DNA of 64,000 nucleotides from Gnomoniopsis sp. IMI 355080 (GCA_027946555.1 JAPEVC010000062.1:1-64000); one strand, 5' to 3'; positions 1-12,301 are shown, numbered from the stretch's first letter. A program made the numbers and translations. The notes: generated by a model from the letters alone, not told the origin.

Positions 1-71
1 CATGTGAACCCCCCCCCAAACAAAATCATGCACCAAAAGCCAGTGAGCTCACATCCAAACCTCTGAAGAAC

Positions 72-746
72 ATGACCTTTCCTGCCAACAACTCCACCTT
101 GTCCATAAGGGAAGACGATGCCCCAGTCCAGATGCACGGGTACAAGACCCCGCTCGCCATCAGATGTGACATTGACGACATCGGCCCCACCGCCCATGGC
201 GATGGTATTGAGCTGCTTGTGAAGCACATGATGAGGGAGATGCCCGACCAACCTCCCATCATGGCGCCAGGTATGAGCCAACGAGTTGGGTGCTACTTTG
301 GCGCGGTTATCTGGTGGGAGGCCAAACCGTGCAACACCCACAGGATTGCCATGGACAACTGGGAGTTTATCTGGCATGCCGCCGAAGATATCAAAACCCG
401 TATGTATCAGACTCATTCCCCCACTCCATCCCTCCCTACCTACCCCTCCTCTTCACCCTAGAATCTGTGTTGGCTGACGTAAAACGTAAATAAAATAGAG
501 TGCATCCATCATGAGTGGCCCAAGCTTCCATGTTGCGAGGAAATCAAACATTGGCAAGTGTCGGGCGTTGCTCAGTTTGAGGAATATACCGTCTGGTTGT
601 ATGGAAAGGAAAAGGATTGCCGCTACCACGTAGACTTGACGCCTTTTCCTGAATACAAAACGGAGGTGTCCGTCTTCACACAGCCCGCGCCCACTCTCAC
701 AACTGTTGCAGCAATTGCGGCGGCCACGGATACTCCAGAGGCGTAA
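72..746 (+). CDS. Unrecognised protein, possibly 5'-partial
   Basis: I do not recognise this gene. Exon 1 runs from the ATG at 72 to 399 and ends at a GTATGT donor. The best in-frame continuation is an acceptor ending at 498, giving exon 2 at 499-746 and a protein of about 191 residues; an acceptor ending at 558 also keeps the frame. The reading frame is open upstream of the ATG to the first bases of the window, so the true start could lie outside. The product has no visible signal peptide or membrane segment, is acidic and histidine-containing, and ends in an Ala/Thr-rich tail. No catalytic motif is evident. The coding call rests on ORF length and splice signals only. Confidence 0.5.
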
Positions 747-1339
747 ATAGTCAGCGGGAATTGGCCAAGTCATCGGGGATAGGGGATTTCAGGCTGTCAT
801 TGGCGCTGGAGGGTTCTTTTTCTGGTTATTCCCTTTTTGTCTTTCTTTTTCTCTTTCTTTTTTGTGTGGGAGGGGGGGGTACCCTCTCGCAGAGGTCTGT
901 GCCGTAGGACGCTCTAGTCTGTCGGATCCCCTGGTGGGTTGAACACAAATAGTCGGTTGCCAACAAAAATAAACAAAATTGACTTAACGCAAAATTGTGC
1001 CCTGATTTGCCTCTGGCCAGGCAAATACCTTTCAGATCAGATAGTGCAATTGAGTGACATGTGAATGTAGAACGGAGAACAGGCGATCAAAAAGTTATCT
1101 ACCCAGTTATTTTATCTTGACTTCCAGTTGCTTCATAGAGACCGTGAGAAGCAGCCCCAATAGGAGAGCTCTGTTACAGACTTCATAATCAAAGTTGCGT
1201 CGAAGATTCCCGGCTCTTCCCCGGGGTTCTGATGGTGCACCTTGGCAAATGCTCTTTTTGAAAACAAGATCATTCACTCACTTATATACAATTTGAAGAA
1301 TATGCCCCCTTAGCATCTATCAACGTGTAACTCACATCC
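747..1339. other. Intergenic, convergent 3' ends
   Basis: No gene is seen. The stretch holds a pyrimidine-rich tract at about 818-868 followed by a G run, and an AATAAA at 968-973 that could serve polyadenylation of the upstream gene. Confidence 0.6.
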
Positions 1340-2191
1340 TCAAGCTGACTTCTTGTCCTCTGGGATTTTCCGGGGCTTCCTCCCCTTGGCTGCCTGGGCA
1401 CACAGTTCCCTCTTTGGCTCTTTCTCCAACCAATCAGCCGGCCTCTTCACATAGCCGACCATGCTGTACTTTTTGCTGTTGCCGAAGAAGTCGACCCAGT
1501 GCTTCAAGCCATCGTACACTTTCTTCTCAGCCTGTCGTTTCTCTTGCTCTTTCAGTATTTTCATTTCTGACGTTGTCCAGTGCTTGTCAACCTCTGGGTC
1601 GTCCAGCGGTAGGTACATCTGCTCAACCCCTCGCATGTCGGGGGTCTGATCTTCTTTGAAACAGCCCGTCACAAAGCCCCGACTGGCATCAACGCCGGCG
1701 AAGACGCTATAAGACCCTCCTGGGCCGTACATCCGAGAGCCGGCGGTGACATCGTAGATAGTGTGATTGATGGCAAGGTAGATGGGCTTGTTGGGGTCCG
1801 AGCCGTCGTATTGACGCAGTTCCTCGGGCGTAAGGTATTTTGGGCCATTCTGATGGACGCATCAGGTCAGCGGCGCTTCCGGGGCACTGGATAGGGAATG
1901 TGGGGAGGTTCATGCGCATACCAATTGGCTTTGCCACCATTCGAGTCGCATATATTTCGGGGGGACCTTCAAGGACCAGAAGAAGGAATCGCCAGACGAG
2001 ACGAGGTAACTGAGACCGCAGGAGAGGGCAAATATGAGGGTCAAGGTGCGAGCAACGTCTACCCAAACGCTCTCTTGTCCAGCCTTCTTGACCTTCTTTC
2101 CCTTCTTTGCCGGAGCATCCGAGCTCTCGACATTCTCAGTTGCCTTTTCCGGTTTGCGCTGGCGGACGTTCGCGTCCGAGTCGGCGTCCAT
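1340..2191 (-). CDS. Cytochrome b5-like heme/steroid-binding (MAPR/Dap1-type) protein
   Basis: Two exons (2191-1922 and 1849-1340) join in frame to a 259-residue protein. Residues about 45-62 form a single hydrophobic membrane segment after a Lys-rich cytosolic stretch. Next comes the cytochrome b5-like fold of membrane-associated progesterone receptors: LTPEELRQYDG, then PIYLAINHTIYDVTAGS, then MYGPGGSY and FAGVDASR at about 130-145. The Tyr residues of the YGPGGSY segment are the expected heme ligand region; the b5 His pair is absent, as is usual for MAPR proteins. The family (yeast Dap1, human PGRMC1) binds heme and supports sterol-related P450 enzymes at the ER. The C terminus is Lys-rich. 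It is divergent from the Cut12-type gene, with about 560 bp between them. Confidence 0.88.
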
Positions 2192-2754
2192 GGCTGGGAA
2201 TTGGGTGCAAGGAGCTAACAGAAAGAGTACTGCAAACTACAACATAAAGTAACGAAGCGAAGGGGTTGAAGAGCAAATGTTAGATAGCACAATTGGAAAG
2301 GAGGACAGATGTCGAAAGCATTGAAACATCCACAAGCACATGGCGGAGTGGAGCGTCGAACATGGGAATGCATGTGCTAATCCTTGTGCTGACCCCCCTG
2401 CAAATACAGCAAGTGGCATTGGTTGACCCCCTGTCAGAATCCAGCCAGGCGGTGCTAGAGAGGGCGGTCGCCATGGCAACCCCCATCTGCAAGGTGCGGG
2501 TCTGCTGGAAATTGAAACATTTGGGCCCGACGTCAACAATCCGCCATCATCACCCCTCTTCCTTGCTACACCACAATTGACGCATCCTCTTTAAGAGATT
2601 TTGTTCTTTGTTGTTGGTTACCTGGCTTTATTGTTGCATAAACCTCCATGATTATCACGGGCTCTGATCCCTACTAGCAGCTCTGATCTGTCGACCTCGC
2701 CCAAACTTGCAGCTCATTCTAGCAATATCTGGGTACTCATAACACACATATACA
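2192..2754. promoter_or_regulatory. Shared divergent promoter region
   Basis: A 563-bp gap between two divergently transcribed genes must contain both promoters. No strong TATA element or repeat was recognised. Confidence 0.5.
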
Positions 2755-4944
2755 ATGGATCCAACCCCCGATCGAGCAGACGGCTCGTCAACACCTACAC
2801 TAACGCGATCATCTCTTGCGCCGACCGCAACACCATCACCCACTAGGCTCGACACAGGAAACAACATGGCGCCGCTCGAGCCAGTGTCATCAGAGCGCAT
2901 GAATGTCCAGCTTGGCCAAATCTCAGGGTCTGGCCGCGACTCCAACGTCTCCATCCACAGCCTCATGTCGCCCAACCGCGGTCACTCGCGCGACAGCTCC
3001 GTCCATGATAAGATCAGCCAATTCAACACCCTCGCTGCTGTCCAAAGCAATAAGCATGAGCGCAAAGTCGACGCTGCTGCTCTGAAGCGCGCCGTTGTTG
3101 GGCGTGAGGAAGCCGAGGCGGATGTGCGACGCTACAGGGAGGAGGTGCGCTTGTTGAAGAAGCAGGTCGAGGAGGTCAAGGACCGTGAGAGGAGGGTGGC
3201 CGAGAGGCTGGAGACTGTGATGGTTCGCTTTCTCATCCTTCCCTTCTTCGTAAAAAGTGATCGAGGGTATGCTGACCAATGTCTCTGCACGCAGGAAAAT
3301 CACGGCCGAGCAAAAGAAACCCATGCACACACACAAGCTCTCTGGGAAAAGGAGATCCGCCGGACCCGCAAGGAGACCTTCAAGAGCCAGAGCGTCATCG
3401 TCAAGCTCCAGGAGGAGCTCAAGTCCGCACGAGTCGCACAAAAATCTGCTGAAGAACAACTTCAGCGAGAGAAGGAACGAAGCCTTAATCGCGAACAAGA
3501 GGCTTTCCAGGCCAGATATAATCTGGTTGGGCTACAGGAGTCCCTCGACAAAAATCGTTCCGAGCTTGAGCAGGCTCTTGATCGGATCAAGGTTGTGGAA
3601 CAGGAACGTGATGCTTTCAAAACTCTAGCCAAGACTGAGGAAATTGCCCGCATCGCCGCCGAGGGCATGTTGCCCCTGCCAACATCGAATAGTCACGAAG
3701 AGGATGACGAATTCGCAAGTCCTAGGAAGACGGGCTCGAGAGAGCCCTCGCTGTCTCTGACTGACATCAAGTCATCCGCGGCTAGTGAAGCAGAGATCGA
3801 CGAGCTTACCCGGCTCTGGCAGTGGGAGAAGCAGCGTGCCGATCGCGCAGCCGACCAAGTCGAATATCTCGAGGCCGAGTGCCAACTACGCGCATGCTCA
3901 TGCATGAAGAAGCGCCCTCGCTCCAGCATGGCTTTGCTGAGTCCCAAGCGTCAGAAGCGGGGCGAGCCTGCCCCTCTGGCAGACCCTTCGGACCGCATGA
4001 TTCTTAGTGAGAAAGCGACAATCCCTCCACCACATGCGACTCCTGCTCATTCCTTGCCTCAGCCAGCAAAGCCAAAGAAGAAGACCCGGCATAGGGAGGA
4101 GCGCAGGGCTACAATCTTCTTGCCAGATCTTGGCACTTTCCAGACCGTGCCGATGGAGGAGGCCGAGGCTATGAACACTTCGAAGGCGAGGGACGAATTC
4201 AACGATCATCGGGTTATAGCTCGATCGCTCACGGAAGACGATGACAAGCCCATGGAGGATGCTCCGGCGCACCCTGAACAGCGAGGCGGCTTTGAACGAT
4301 ATTTGCGAACACCATCTGCTGAACCTCCGTCATTCGCAATCCCTGGGCCTGGAAGCTCTTCTCTTATTTCTCTTCTCGATGCGCCACAGCGACAGGGCGA
4401 GCCCATGAGTACCAGCATGCATGCTGCGCCGACTACACCATTTACGGCGGCCGTGGAGACCAACAGAGTCAAGGTCGTCAACACTCGTAAGGAGGGACTG
4501 GTGCAACCTCAGGCTCGCCGCACCCCTCTTCAGGCCCAGGACCCCAACGTTGAGATGTCCACCGAATCTGCCACTCATTTCAAGACTTCCTTCGACTCTC
4601 GCCCGCACACTACAACGTCATTCTACCAAATGTCCACAACCACCACGACTGTACCCCTACGCGAGGAGAACTCGGATCCGAGCATGGCTAAGAAGCTGCT
4701 TGCCATGCAGCGAACGCCTTCGCGGGGAAGAGTTGCCTCTGATGATGGTGCCCCGACCTGGGATGTCAATAACCCAGCTTTGACGCCGACGATGACAAGG
4801 GAACAGGCACTGGCAAAGATCCGAGAGCGTCGCGGTCGCGCTAAGAGCGGTGCGGCTGTGACTCCATACAAGGGGATGATGAAGGGCATTGAAAGAAGAG
4901 ATTTGAGTGCACCTGCGGGGAGGAAGGGCAGGATGGGGTCTTAG
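2755..4944 (+). CDS. Cut12-type spindle pole body formation-associated protein
   Basis: The frame is open for 729 codons, but 3223-3294 looks like an intron (GTTCGC donor, CTGACC branch point, GCAG acceptor). It is exactly 72 nt and stop-free, so removal gives 705 residues and restores an uninterrupted coiled coil (RLETVM joined to ENHGRAKETHAHTQ). N-terminal ~80 residues are Ser/Thr/Pro-rich and disordered. Residues ~95-310 are a long Glu/Lys/Arg-rich coiled coil containing the block around RRTRKETFKSQSVIVKLQEE, characteristic as I remember it of the Cut12 family. The rest is low-complexity with basic clusters and a KIRERRGRAK-type C-terminal basic region. Fission yeast Cut12 anchors in the spindle pole body and regulates Plo1; the function here is inferred from family membership. 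Confidence 0.8.
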   Translation: MDPTPDRADGSSTPTLTRSSLAPTATPSPTRLDTGNNMAPLEPVSSERMNVQLGQISGSGRDSNVSIHSLMSPNRGHSRDSSVHDKISQFNTLAAVQSNKHERKVDAAALKRAVVGREEAEADVRRYREEVRLLKKQVEEVKDRERRVAERLETVMVRFLILPFFVKSDRGYADQCLCTQENHGRAKETHAHTQALWEKEIRRTRKETFKSQSVIVKLQEELKSARVAQKSAEEQLQREKERSLNREQEAFQARYNLVGLQESLDKNRSELEQALDRIKVVEQERDAFKTLAKTEEIARIAAEGMLPLPTSNSHEEDDEFASPRKTGSREPSLSLTDIKSSAASEAEIDELTRLWQWEKQRADRAADQVEYLEAECQLRACSCMKKRPRSSMALLSPKRQKRGEPAPLADPSDRMILSEKATIPPPHATPAHSLPQPAKPKKKTRHREERRATIFLPDLGTFQTVPMEEAEAMNTSKARDEFNDHRVIARSLTEDDDKPMEDAPAHPEQRGGFERYLRTPSAEPPSFAIPGPGSSSLISLLDAPQRQGEPMSTSMHAAPTTPFTAAVETNRVKVVNTRKEGLVQPQARRTPLQAQDPNVEMSTESATHFKTSFDSRPHTTTSFYQMSTTTTTVPLREENSDPSMAKKLLAMQRTPSRGRVASDDGAPTWDVNNPALTPTMTREQALAKIRERRGRAKSGAAVTPYKGMMKGIERRDLSAPAGRKGRMGS

Positions 4945-5351
4945 GGGAGATTCTGGACACCGTCGACGTGAGTGCCCAGTGTGTGGCCTTGTCCGGGCAT
5001 TAGGCGAGATTATGGTGCTTCAGAGGGCTGTTTTGCTTTTTGTTATTGATGCTGGCGTTATTGTGAATACCATTGCAATGGTTAAAATTGTCTCGGCATT
5101 TCCCGGCGTTGCTGGCAGGGGACACGGGTACGACTTCATGAGACGCCCTGGGGAGTTGGAGCGGTGACTTTCGATACTTATAAGTAGCAAGACTGTCTTT
5201 ACAGTGTTCTTTCTCGGTTACCGCTCGTAGGATCAAGATCACGGCGGCAAATACAACATTAATATTTCAAATGCAGTCGCTCTACATCCTGATCGTCCCT
5301 GTCTTATACACATTGGTGTAGCACGACCTTTTACTGACACACGAAGCCTCA
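4945..5351. other. Intergenic, convergent 3' ends
   Basis: No gene is seen between the 3' ends of the Cut12-type and BTB genes. AT-rich parts fit 3' untranslated and terminator sequence. Confidence 0.5.
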
Positions 5352-7162
5352 TCATCCCTTCAAGAAGCCCCTTGCTTCGTTCCTCGCAAGCTCACTACTC
5401 ATGGCATCCAACTTGACAGCAACGAGCACGCACTCGACTCCACCCCGTCCATTGTTTGCACTCTGGATCCGCAAGCGCCACTGGCCTGTCTTCAAGATCC
5501 AATACGCATGCTGCTGTCCACCCATCCCACCGTTCACCCACCCAACACCACCGTTATTAGCCCGCCTTCGTTTCCTTGGCGCATTGAGTGAAAGCCCGGA
5601 TATTGTCGGCGACTCATCATCGTCATCAAATGCACTACTACTACCAGGCATCCCATACTCGTCGTGGCCCTCATCGCCGTCCCCGGTCGCCTGGTGCACT
5701 ACCGACGTGCGGCTCCCCTTATTATACGCCGCGCCATCGAGCGTGATGGCCGTATCCTCATCCACAACACACTTGACCCAGTCCTCACTACTCAGGGGCG
5801 TGTTTCCCGGCGTGGCCGGCTGGCTCGACGCGCCCCCGCTCGCCATCAACAGACCCAACGGCGCCGTCGTCGGCGGCAGGTTCAGCTTGCTCGCAATGAC
5901 CTCGAATAGTTTGCCCACGCGCGTGCGCGCGTCCCGGAAAAACTCGACCCGCAGACCCGTCTCGCCCGTCGCGTGCAAGTGCAGCCGCATATTCTCGCCA
6001 CCGACCTCGAGAACGAGCTCCGCGGGCGTGGTGTCGACGTATGGGCGCGCATAGTTGACCCAGCCAGCAGCAGGTGCCACCGCCGCGGTGGTGGTGGGGG
6101 TGGCGTCGCCGTCTGTTGTTGTTGCTGCTGCTGCTGTTGCGGCCGTGAAGGCGGGGGCTGGCTCGGAAACCACCGAGATGCCGGATTTGAGGATGTCCTC
6201 GAGGCGCAAGACAATTTCATGTTTGCGACGCGTTTGGTTGAAGGACAGGGCGTGTGGGATCAGACGCTGCTCAAGGCCTTTAAAGTTGAAGTAGCGGCAG
6301 TCACGTAGGAGCGAGGCGCGATGCTCGTCGGAACGGATGTGCAAGGGGTAGCCGCGCAGTAGGTGCAGCAGCTCGGCAAAGGTCTCTGCGCTGCGGCCCG
6401 GGACGGAAGGGGGCAGGATGGACGGGGGCCGAATGAGACCCTCGCGGTCGAGACCTGGAAAGAGGTGGGAGCCCGGGTGGGAAAAGAAGAAGGCGAAGCC
6501 GAGGCTGAAGAAGTTGGGCGAGTTGCCCGGGTCGCTGAAGAGGTCGCGCGGGATCTGGAATTCGCGGTGGCCGATGGACATGAAGATGCTTTCCTCGTGC
6601 AGCTGGGAGATGAGCTTGGGGAGAGAGTAGAACTGTGCGTCGGCAAAGAGCCGGACAAAGTGTGTGCCATCGCGGGGGGAGACGTGGTAGCCTTGTAGGT
6701 GGAGGGAGATGTCCCGGAAGGTTGCGGGGTCGCGGTCAATGTAGAGGGTGCGGATGGCAGCGGCCGGGTCGGTGCCATTGGCTTCAGCTTGGCGAATTTG
6801 GCAGAGAAAGTATTGTGAAAAGTAAGAGGGTGCTATTTGAGACGGTCAGCATCTATGTGATTTGTTTCATCAGATGGTAGATTGGGGGGGGGGGTGAGAA
6901 GGAGGAGAGGGTGAGAACAGATAGGCACTTTGCGTCTAGTAAACATACCGTCTGAGGATAACGAGGCCCCTGAGAGCTTGAACAGCTCAGTGCCAATCTG
7001 GACAGGAAACACTCGCTCATGAGGCAATATGTTTGGAATCTTGGTCATGAGCTTGCTAGAGGACTCGGGAAAAGAAGAGGTATGTAGCTGCTGGGCGTTG
7101 GGCACACGCTGCTGAGCGTGATTGCCCACCGGCGTGTTGGATGTTGATCGCTCGGATGCCAT
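5352..7162 (-). CDS. BTB/POZ-domain protein (potassium-channel tetramerisation-like BTB)
   Basis: Exon 1 is 7162-6949 and exon 2 is 6832-5352, joined across a GTATGT...AATAG intron in phase 1, giving 564 residues. Residues ~48-180 carry a T1/KCTD-like BTB fold: FPVQIGTELFKLSGASLSSD, SYFSQYF, TLYIDRDPATFRDISLHLQG, VRLFADAQFYSLPKLISQL, and a second similar stretch around FQIPRDLFS. A linker at ~270-300 is Ala/Thr/Pro-rich and encoded by imperfect GCn/ACn repeats. The remainder includes an acidic Asp run and a basic KRRR segment that could be a nuclear localisation signal. BTB proteins usually act as dimerisation modules or ubiquitin-ligase adaptors; the partner here is unknown. The family is widespread in Pezizomycotina but poorly characterised. 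Confidence 0.8.
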
Positions 7163-8841
7163 GTTGCTCTATTTCTTTGCCCTCCGTATCATGACTTCAG
7201 CCTCCTTCCGCGGTCCATGTGCGCCTTTCAGTTGGCCTTTTCCTGTAGCCTTGTGAGTGAGTGAGAGAGAGTGTGTGATGGCTGTCGTCTGGTTCAAGGA
7301 AGCCGCAAATTCTGTGAGACGCCAGAATCGTATGAGCGTAAACGAGACTCCAATATGTCTCGAGTAAGAATGGACCTCATGGACGATTCATTTAGACGCG
7401 AGCAAACTCTTCACATCTCAACACATCACAACGCACCACATGAAGACATGAAGATTCATGGCAAAAGACCTCTTGCTGATGGGATAATGCCTCTGGGGAA
7501 CGCTAGACCTAGAACGTGGCTGGTGGTCTCCAATTAGCCGGGTCGTCGGGTCCGGAACCCGGAAAGCACAGCTTCGGCCCGCGCAGTAGGTCAATAAACG
7601 ACACACCTTATTCTTGTTCAGTGGATACTTCGTGATCCTATCCATCACTTAACTAACATCAACGAATGCCTTTGGCTTGTGAATTTGTAGACAACAGAAT
7701 CTCTGTTTTCGACCCCAACTCACATAGACAAATCAAGGAGTTGCCACTCCTGAAGAGATAAAAAGAAAAAATTACAACCCCACGCTGCGGGCCTTGGGCG
7801 ATCCCACACACGCTCGTGATGGCTTTTGTGTTACCCAGTTGGCATTAGATGTGGTGAAGGCTTGAGTAAACCTAGAATCACAGTTTACTGCTGCTGATCA
7901 TAGCCGGGTGAGGAATGGGTCCCGCGTATACTTGAGAGCTCTTCAAGTTGGAAGCTAGGAGAGTTCCTTGTCTTGTCACTTGACTGGTCGTCGTCAAACG
8001 CTGATAACGTATGTTGCTTCAGTCTGGCTTTGTTTTACACATCTCTGAAGGGAGTGTTGCCTGTAGCAGCGTTGCTGCGGCTCTCGATTATCAAGCGCAC
8101 ACAAGACATGATATCTTGATATATTCACGAACCTTGGTTTCTGATGGCCTGGGTCCTCGGCACCTCGGTTCGATATCTCCGGCAATGCCTCTCAACCGGA
8201 TGGCTTTTCCATCTGGCATCTCGAGCATACCTGGAGATACGACTCAAGAACGCGCAGCACATAACTAACAAAAAAGGTACTGCCACAGGAGAAGCAAGCG
8301 AGCTCTATAGACAAGCGCGACGAGGCAAAACGACGGTTGAGTTCGGACATCAATGGGTTCAAGCAGTGACTAGACACGTTACAGGAGTACACAGTTTCAT
8401 TTGCTTAAGGATCTATTGTCGTATGCAGTGAAAACAAATTGCCAAATGAAGGGTCACCACTGACAGCGCACACCACATCAAACATCCAACCGACACACAT
8501 GACATGAAGGAATTGAGGAAGAACGTCTGTAAATTACAACGGAGGGTCTAGAAGCCACCCAGACGAGTATCACTAACGCCAGGCATGCTAGAAAACCCAA
8601 ACCGCGAGCTGAAGCCAGGTGTTCAGTAGCCACGTAAAAGCGACTGACCGGAACACCAAGCCCCTTTTCCACCCACCCCATCTATCATCTCGCTCCTTTT
8701 GATCCGATCAACCCAGTCCCAGTCAATCTTCATCCGAGCACGAAACGACTACCACCAACTGTGGCCTACTCCAAAGCCTCACCCACGAGCCCCTGCTGCA
8801 TCATTGCTGATATTCTACAGTGGTTGACAGTGAGTATGCAT
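7163..8841. other. Intergenic, no convincing gene
   Basis: About 1.7 kb between the BTB gene start and the ADP/ATP carrier stop. Only short ORFs without family resemblance or consistent splicing are present. It should contain the BTB promoter at its left end and the carrier 3' UTR at its right end. Confidence 0.55.
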
Positions 8842-10577
8842 TTAGCCGGATCCACCCTTGAAGGCCTTTCCGAAGAGGAGGAGCTGGAGCTGATCGTAGA
8901 TGGACAGCACACCAGCACCGGCGACACCACGCAGGATGTTGGCACCAGCACCCTTGAACAGGGACTTGACACCCTCCTTGGCGACGATCTGCTTGAAGGC
9001 ATCGAAGGAAGACTTGTACTTGACGGCCTCGCCAGAGGTCATCATCATGCGCCTACGGACAGTGTCGAGAGGGTAGGAGGCGATACCGGCACCGGTGGTG
9101 ACGGCCCAACCAAGAGCGAAAGAGGCAAGGAAGTTACCCTCAAGGGCACCGACAAGGACGACAGGCTTGATGGAGTCGTACATTCCGAAGTACAGACCAC
9201 GGTAGACAACGATACCGGCAACGGAGGGACCGAAGCCACGGTACAGACCAGCGATACCGTCGGCAGCGAGGGTCTTGCGGTAGACGTCAATCAGACCGTT
9301 GAACTGGGTCTGACCACCAGTCTTGGCGGACTTGCGGTCGTTGGCCAGACGGGTACGGGCGTAGTCGAGAGAGTAGACGAACAGCAAGGAAGTGGCACCA
9401 GCAGCCTGTAAGCAAGTTTATCAGCATAGTTCGACAACAAAACTCAAATTTTGTAGGAAAATACGTACACCACCGGAGGCCAGGTTACCAGCCATCCACA
9501 TAGCGTAGCCGTCCTTGTCCTTCTTGAAGTTGAACATCTTCTTGAACTTGTCACGGAAGGCAAAGTTCAGGGCCTGCGTGGGGAAGTAACGGATGACGTT
9601 GGCAGTGTTGCCCTTCCACAGAGAGACAAAACCCTCATCGGCGGCGGTACGGCGGAAGCAGTCAGCGATGCCGTTGTACTTGCGGTCCAGACGACCGGAA
9701 CGCAGCATCTCATCCTGTGGGCGGAAAAGAAACATGTTAGCAATTGAGCGAATTATAGAGTGCAAGTTCGATATGGAAGGTGCAAGCCAGCGCACATCTA
9801 CAAGCGGAAATGCACTTGGCACTCAAGTGTCGCGTGCGGCCCAATTGCTAGCAGGGAAGGCCAAGATCGTGTATTGGGAAGCTGGAGCTAGGGTGGAGAC
9901 CCTTAACAATGAGCAACATACCTGGTTCTGGATGAGGAGCTTGATACGCTCGATGGGGGCAGCAGCGGTCTTCGAGACGGCGGCAGAGACACCACCCACT
10001 GTGGATGATTGTTAGCCATGTCCCTTATGTCTTGATATTGTGCAATGTAGCAATGGACTAGTTCCCGAGGCTATCAAATGAAGCCAGATGGCAAAACGAG
10101 CTGTAGTCAAGATACATGTAGGACTCAAGCCAAAGGCAACGGATAGGTAGGGCATCGCATTCAGCTATGGAATGGATGATCGAGGCTACGTACTCAGGAA
10201 GTCCGCAATGAAAGGCTGTGAAGACAATGAGGGTCAGCGATCAAAGTCTTTGTAATGGGTTTGAGATGAGGCTGCCCTCCGCTGCTTTCACATGGCAAGC
10301 TGGCAAATTTTTCTCGAGACGGTGATAAGCCGTGAACAGCGCCCAGGAGGCGATTCCAAACACAAAGCCATTGACAAAGGGTCGGAGCGGTTGCCCTTGA
10401 CCAATTGGCAGTGGTGAGAAGGAACGCGACGATGGTTGCTGGTGTTGGCAATGACCTCTGTCCTCAAGACCCGCAGAGCCGAAGCGCTAGAAGACCGGAG
10501 ACGAGGGATTTTGGAGGATGGGAGGAATTTGTACTGACCGGCATGCCCAGCACCTTCTGCTGTTCGGGAGGAGACAT
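8842..10577 (-). CDS. aac: Mitochondrial ADP/ATP carrier
   Basis: Five exons (10577-10539, 10215-10194, 9998-9922, 9714-9469, 9405-8842) give 315 residues, the usual length for this carrier. It exchanges cytosolic ADP for matrix ATP across the inner mitochondrial membrane. The diagnostic RRRMMM nucleotide-carrier signature is at residues 245-250. Mitochondrial carrier P-x-D/E-x-x-R/K motifs are visible (PIERIK in repeat 1, SLDYART in repeat 2, PLDTVRR in repeat 3). The FLMGGVSAAVSKTAAAP segment is spliced from exons 2 and 3. Introns 1-3 are long for this window (about 323, 195 and 207 nt) and sit at the 5' end. Two coding exons are tiny (39 and 22 nt), so automated annotation may misplace the start. 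Confidence 0.97.
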
Positions 10578-12301
10578 CTTGAATGTCAACTGGATCAAAG
10601 ATGAAAAAGGTCTTTGAAGAAAAGAAATTGAGTGGGGATGGGAGAGGAAGGAAGTCAAAAGGACGAGGTTCCAGTCGTGCCTTCAGAGGGAGGTTTTGTT
10701 GTGAGGAACGGAGCTGGCAGCAGGGAACGAGAAAATTTGGCATTGGCTTGGATTGGCTGGATTGGAATTCGGTACGTGCAGAGCCCCGGTAGCTCCAACC
10801 CGAACCCCGGCTTCACCCGATCCCGTTTTACTGCATTGCGTACCTACCAGCCTACCAGTCTACCTGTATCTTTGCCGGTTGCGGGAGCCCCCCTGGCCCG
10901 CTTGTTTTCTCCACGCTCTAAAAGTCCTCCCGCGCTTGAACATAGAGCCGCTACTCAGGACACTTCACCAACCAGCCCCACTGAAAAGATCAGTCCTGCA
11001 CAGCACAGCAAGGCACTGTACCGTCTACTTTCGCAGTGGTACCTGTCACAGTCAAGTGGAAACCGGAACAAGAGTCCCGAAATATTCTGTTGACACTCTT
11101 CTATAACTTGTGCAGATTTTGGTGTATTGGCCTGGAGTCGTGTGACGGCTTTTCTCCCTTTTTGCGCATGGGCCGGATACTTCTCTGTCTACTACCTAGG
11201 TAAGGTACACACGGCCGTCCGTACCAAGTATTACAATTACGCTGCCTTGTGCATCTTGAAGGGTATACTTCGAGCCAGCAGGACAGTATTTACGTTGGGA
11301 GTCATATCCACGAAGACACATCACCATGGCAGTCAGGAATTCGGGTGCCTTATTTCGTTACTGCTGCTGCATTTAGTACCCCGATCTGTGAATGCTACTT
11401 GTCGTCTTCGGTCAAAATTCGGAAAATTTAGGAAGCCATCACCATTTGGCCCTGTTTGGGGTCAGCCTTGCCCGTGCGCTGTAAGAGGCCCAATGCAACG
11501 GAGTCGCCGAGTCAATTCTGCCGCGAGTCTACATAGTACTGTTTGATGTCTGATACTTCGGATCTGTATCCCCACTAGAATTTTCGCCGCTTCATCATAA
11601 CGACTCGATCGGTAATCTATAAATAAAGGATTAAAAAAGGTTTACTGTAGATCCAAGGCAGCAAAGCGTTCTGGGCAGGCATGCCGGCATGCTGTATCCT
11701 CCTCCGATATTTCCTGTTCTTCTCTACCAAAGCAAATACCAGCCATTCACTCAGACAGAGACGAGTTTTATCTACGAAGTCTCCAACATGACGTCGTCAG
11801 GCGCTTCTTGTCAAACTTAGAGGCAGATGCTGGCCAGACAGGGCTTGAACTTCTTTTCGCCCGGGAGATCTTGTAGCATCAATGTTTACTTTGATCCAGG
11901 TACATCAGGGAAGACTCTGTCCAGATTTACAGCACACACGGGTCACAAGAGATAACAGTGTTGTTCAATGTCTCTCCATTTGTCAATGGGCTCAGAGCAC
12001 TTCCGACCCATCTGTATGCGACACCTAGCAAGTGGTGACCGTGGGCCTCCGGGCTGAAATCACGACATATTGTCATTCCAATTTCCATAGCTCCTTTTCC
12101 AGCCATAAACCAGAACCGGACCGCATCAGAAAACTCCCAGCCTGAAATTTTTGTTCCATGTACTTGAATTGTACCCTGCCCTGTGATAGATGCCTGTTCG
12201 TTCGTTGGTCATCTGTCATCATTGACTGATCCGTTCCGGCGCCATGCAGGACATGACCTGTGAAATCGTGGTGTGATCGAGAGGGAGAGTGGGCAAGTCA
12301 T
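10578..12301. other. Intergenic, carrier promoter and eS25 3' flank
   Basis: About 1.7 kb without a recognisable gene. The first few hundred bases should hold the carrier promoter; one exact TACCTAGGTA palindrome lies at 11193. The many short ORFs show no domain or splice support. Confidence 0.55.
11193..11202. repeat. TACCTAGGTA palindrome, copy 1
   Basis: Exact 10-bp palindrome in the intergenic region upstream of the ADP/ATP carrier. Confidence 0.85.

Noticed and set aside
6260..6778. 172-codon minus-strand Ser/Pro/Thr-rich ORF over the BTB gene
   Set aside because: It is a frame shadow of the BTB gene exon 2; the BTB frame has domain support.
10632..11106. Overlapping ORFs of 117-153 codons upstream of the ADP/ATP carrier
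   Set aside because: Low-complexity Pro/Ser translations in the carrier promoter region; no domain support.
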